The notes beneath the pieces were generated by a model. It saw only the letters and a program-made list of their open reading frames with translations, was not told the origin of the DNA and ran no database searches. The translations under genes and the position numbers were made by a program. Positions 63,378-64,000 of a DNA stretch of 64,000 bases are shown here, piece after piece; the first letter of the stretch is position 1, and each line of letters begins with the position of its first letter. The stretch comes from Geothrix terrae (lineage in GTDB: Bacteria > Acidobacteriota > Holophagae > Holophagales > Holophagaceae). The stretch covers positions 372,001-436,000 of the forward strand of contig NZ_JAKZLA010000003.1 in assembly GCF_022808775.1 (NCBI RefSeq), given 5' to 3'.

Positions 63378-64000
63378 ATGGCCCGTTTCATCAAGCGCAA
63401 TTGGATGTGGATGGTGGTGGCCGCCACGGTCGCCGTGGCGGGGCCCCTGCTCGCCCGGTCCGGCGCCGAGGGCGCCCGCCAGCGAGGCCTGGACACCCTC
63501 ACCGAGGTCATGGACCTGGTGCAGAAGCAGAGCCCCGAGCCGCCCACCCCCCGCCAGATCACCCACGCCACCATCCAGGGCATGCTCCACACCCTGGACC
63601 CCCACTCGAACTACATGGACGAGAGCGAGTTCCGCCTGCTGCGCGAAGAGCAGAAGGGCTCCTTCTTCGGCATCGGCGCCATCATCCAGCAGCACGACCA
63701 GGGTATCGCCATCATCAGCCCCATGAAGGGCGGGCCGGCCGAGCGCCTGGGTGTCCGGTCCGGCGACATCATCAAGGAGATCGACGGCACGAGCACCGAG
63801 GGCATGACCTCCAATGCCGCCCTCCAGAAGCTGCGCGGCGAGAAGGGCACCCTGGTGGAGATCGCCGTCCAGCGGTCGGGCCTCGCCGACCTGCTCCGCT
63901 TCTCCATCCCCCGCGCCGAGGTCCCCACCAACAGCGTCTACTACAGCTTCATGCTGAATCCCACGACGGGCTTCATCCTCATCAAGGACTTCGGCGAAAC
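63378..64000 (+). CDS. S41 family C-terminal processing peptidase (N-terminal part)
   Basis: 207 codons seen before the window edge. Signal peptide/anchor (WMWMVVAATVAVAGPLLA), the CTP-type helix with MLHTLDPHSNYMDESEF, then a PDZ domain (FFGIGAIIQQHDQGIAIISPMKGGPAERLGVRSGD). The Ser-Lys catalytic domain lies beyond the edge. Periplasmic or membrane-bound tail-specific protease by family. Confidence 0.88.
   Translation, partial: MARFIKRNWMWMVVAATVAVAGPLLARSGAEGARQRGLDTLTEVMDLVQKQSPEPPTPRQITHATIQGMLHTLDPHSNYMDESEFRLLREEQKGSFFGIGAIIQQHDQGIAIISPMKGGPAERLGVRSGDIIKEIDGTSTEGMTSNAALQKLRGEKGTLVEIAVQRSGLADLLRFSIPRAEVPTNSVYYSFMLNPTTGFILIKDFGE

Overview
The window is a 64 kb, very GC-rich, tightly packed bacterial chromosome segment. 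It carries a cluster of Oar-like TonB-dependent receptors, a BlaI/M56 regulatory pair, a type II GAPDH and long multi-domain hydrolases. Together these point to Acidobacteriota, most likely the Holophagae (Geothrix-like). That placement is an inference from gene content, not from a marker phylogeny.

Layout. (1) 1-3305: a glutaredoxin-like gene cut by the window edge, a SurA-like lipoprotein, tRNA-Phe with a duplicated 3' end nearby, a membrane-anchored TPR-like protein and a pyrimidine-nucleoside phosphorylase. (2) 3306-16877: four consecutive Oar-like outer-membrane receptors. Each has its own leader and rho-independent terminator, and three share a dyad motif abutting a -35-like box. (3) 16963-25871: housekeeping genes (cobalamin adenosyltransferase, pyrE, cysteine synthase and leuS on the minus strand; an M20 amidohydrolase and a UPF0126 membrane protein on plus; aconitase on minus). 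(4) 26149-34386: a translationally coupled GT4/GH130 glycan pair, then a minus-strand operon of PIG-L deacetylase, a 37-residue membrane microprotein and an SSS symporter. (5) 34500-44397: blaI/M56 pair with a visible operator, DinG-like helicase, rlmH, a lipoprotein, NAD-type glutamate dehydrogenase, type II GAPDH, a YcxB-like protein, a 3-methyladenine glycosylase and a 4-OT tautomerase. (6) 44529-47343: tmRNA (ssrA), followed by two copies of a structured 99-bp repeat, an inverted copy of the tmRNA 3' end, a possible gene remnant, and DinB-like and NAD synthetase genes; this looks like an integration-prone spot. (7) 47362-57354: an accessory redox/detoxification block (AraC regulator, carboxymuconolactone decarboxylase-like protein, MdaB-type quinone reductase, aldo/keto reductase, zinc alcohol dehydrogenase, a cysteine-rich Fe-S protein, a cysteine hydrolase, a divergent GlxA-type regulator and a molybdopterin oxidoreductase). 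(8) 57597-64000: second glutamate dehydrogenase, a receiver-domain/PPDK_N fusion, a DUF1579-like protein, guanylate kinase and the start of an S41 protease.

How the parts may work together. The receptor cluster suggests import of bulky substrates across the outer membrane; no TonB/ExbBD genes are present here. The GT4/GH130 pair could make and recycle a mannose-containing glycan. The PIG-L/microprotein/SSS operon could deacetylate and then import a sugar or related solute. Two glutamate dehydrogenases suggest separate catabolic and anabolic nitrogen routes. The most unusual items are the receiver-PPDK_N fusion, the shared dyads upstream of the receptors, the BlaI-type operator with TACGA half-sites, the 37-aa microprotein and the structured repeats beside tmRNA. 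No CRISPR array, transposase or rRNA was seen.
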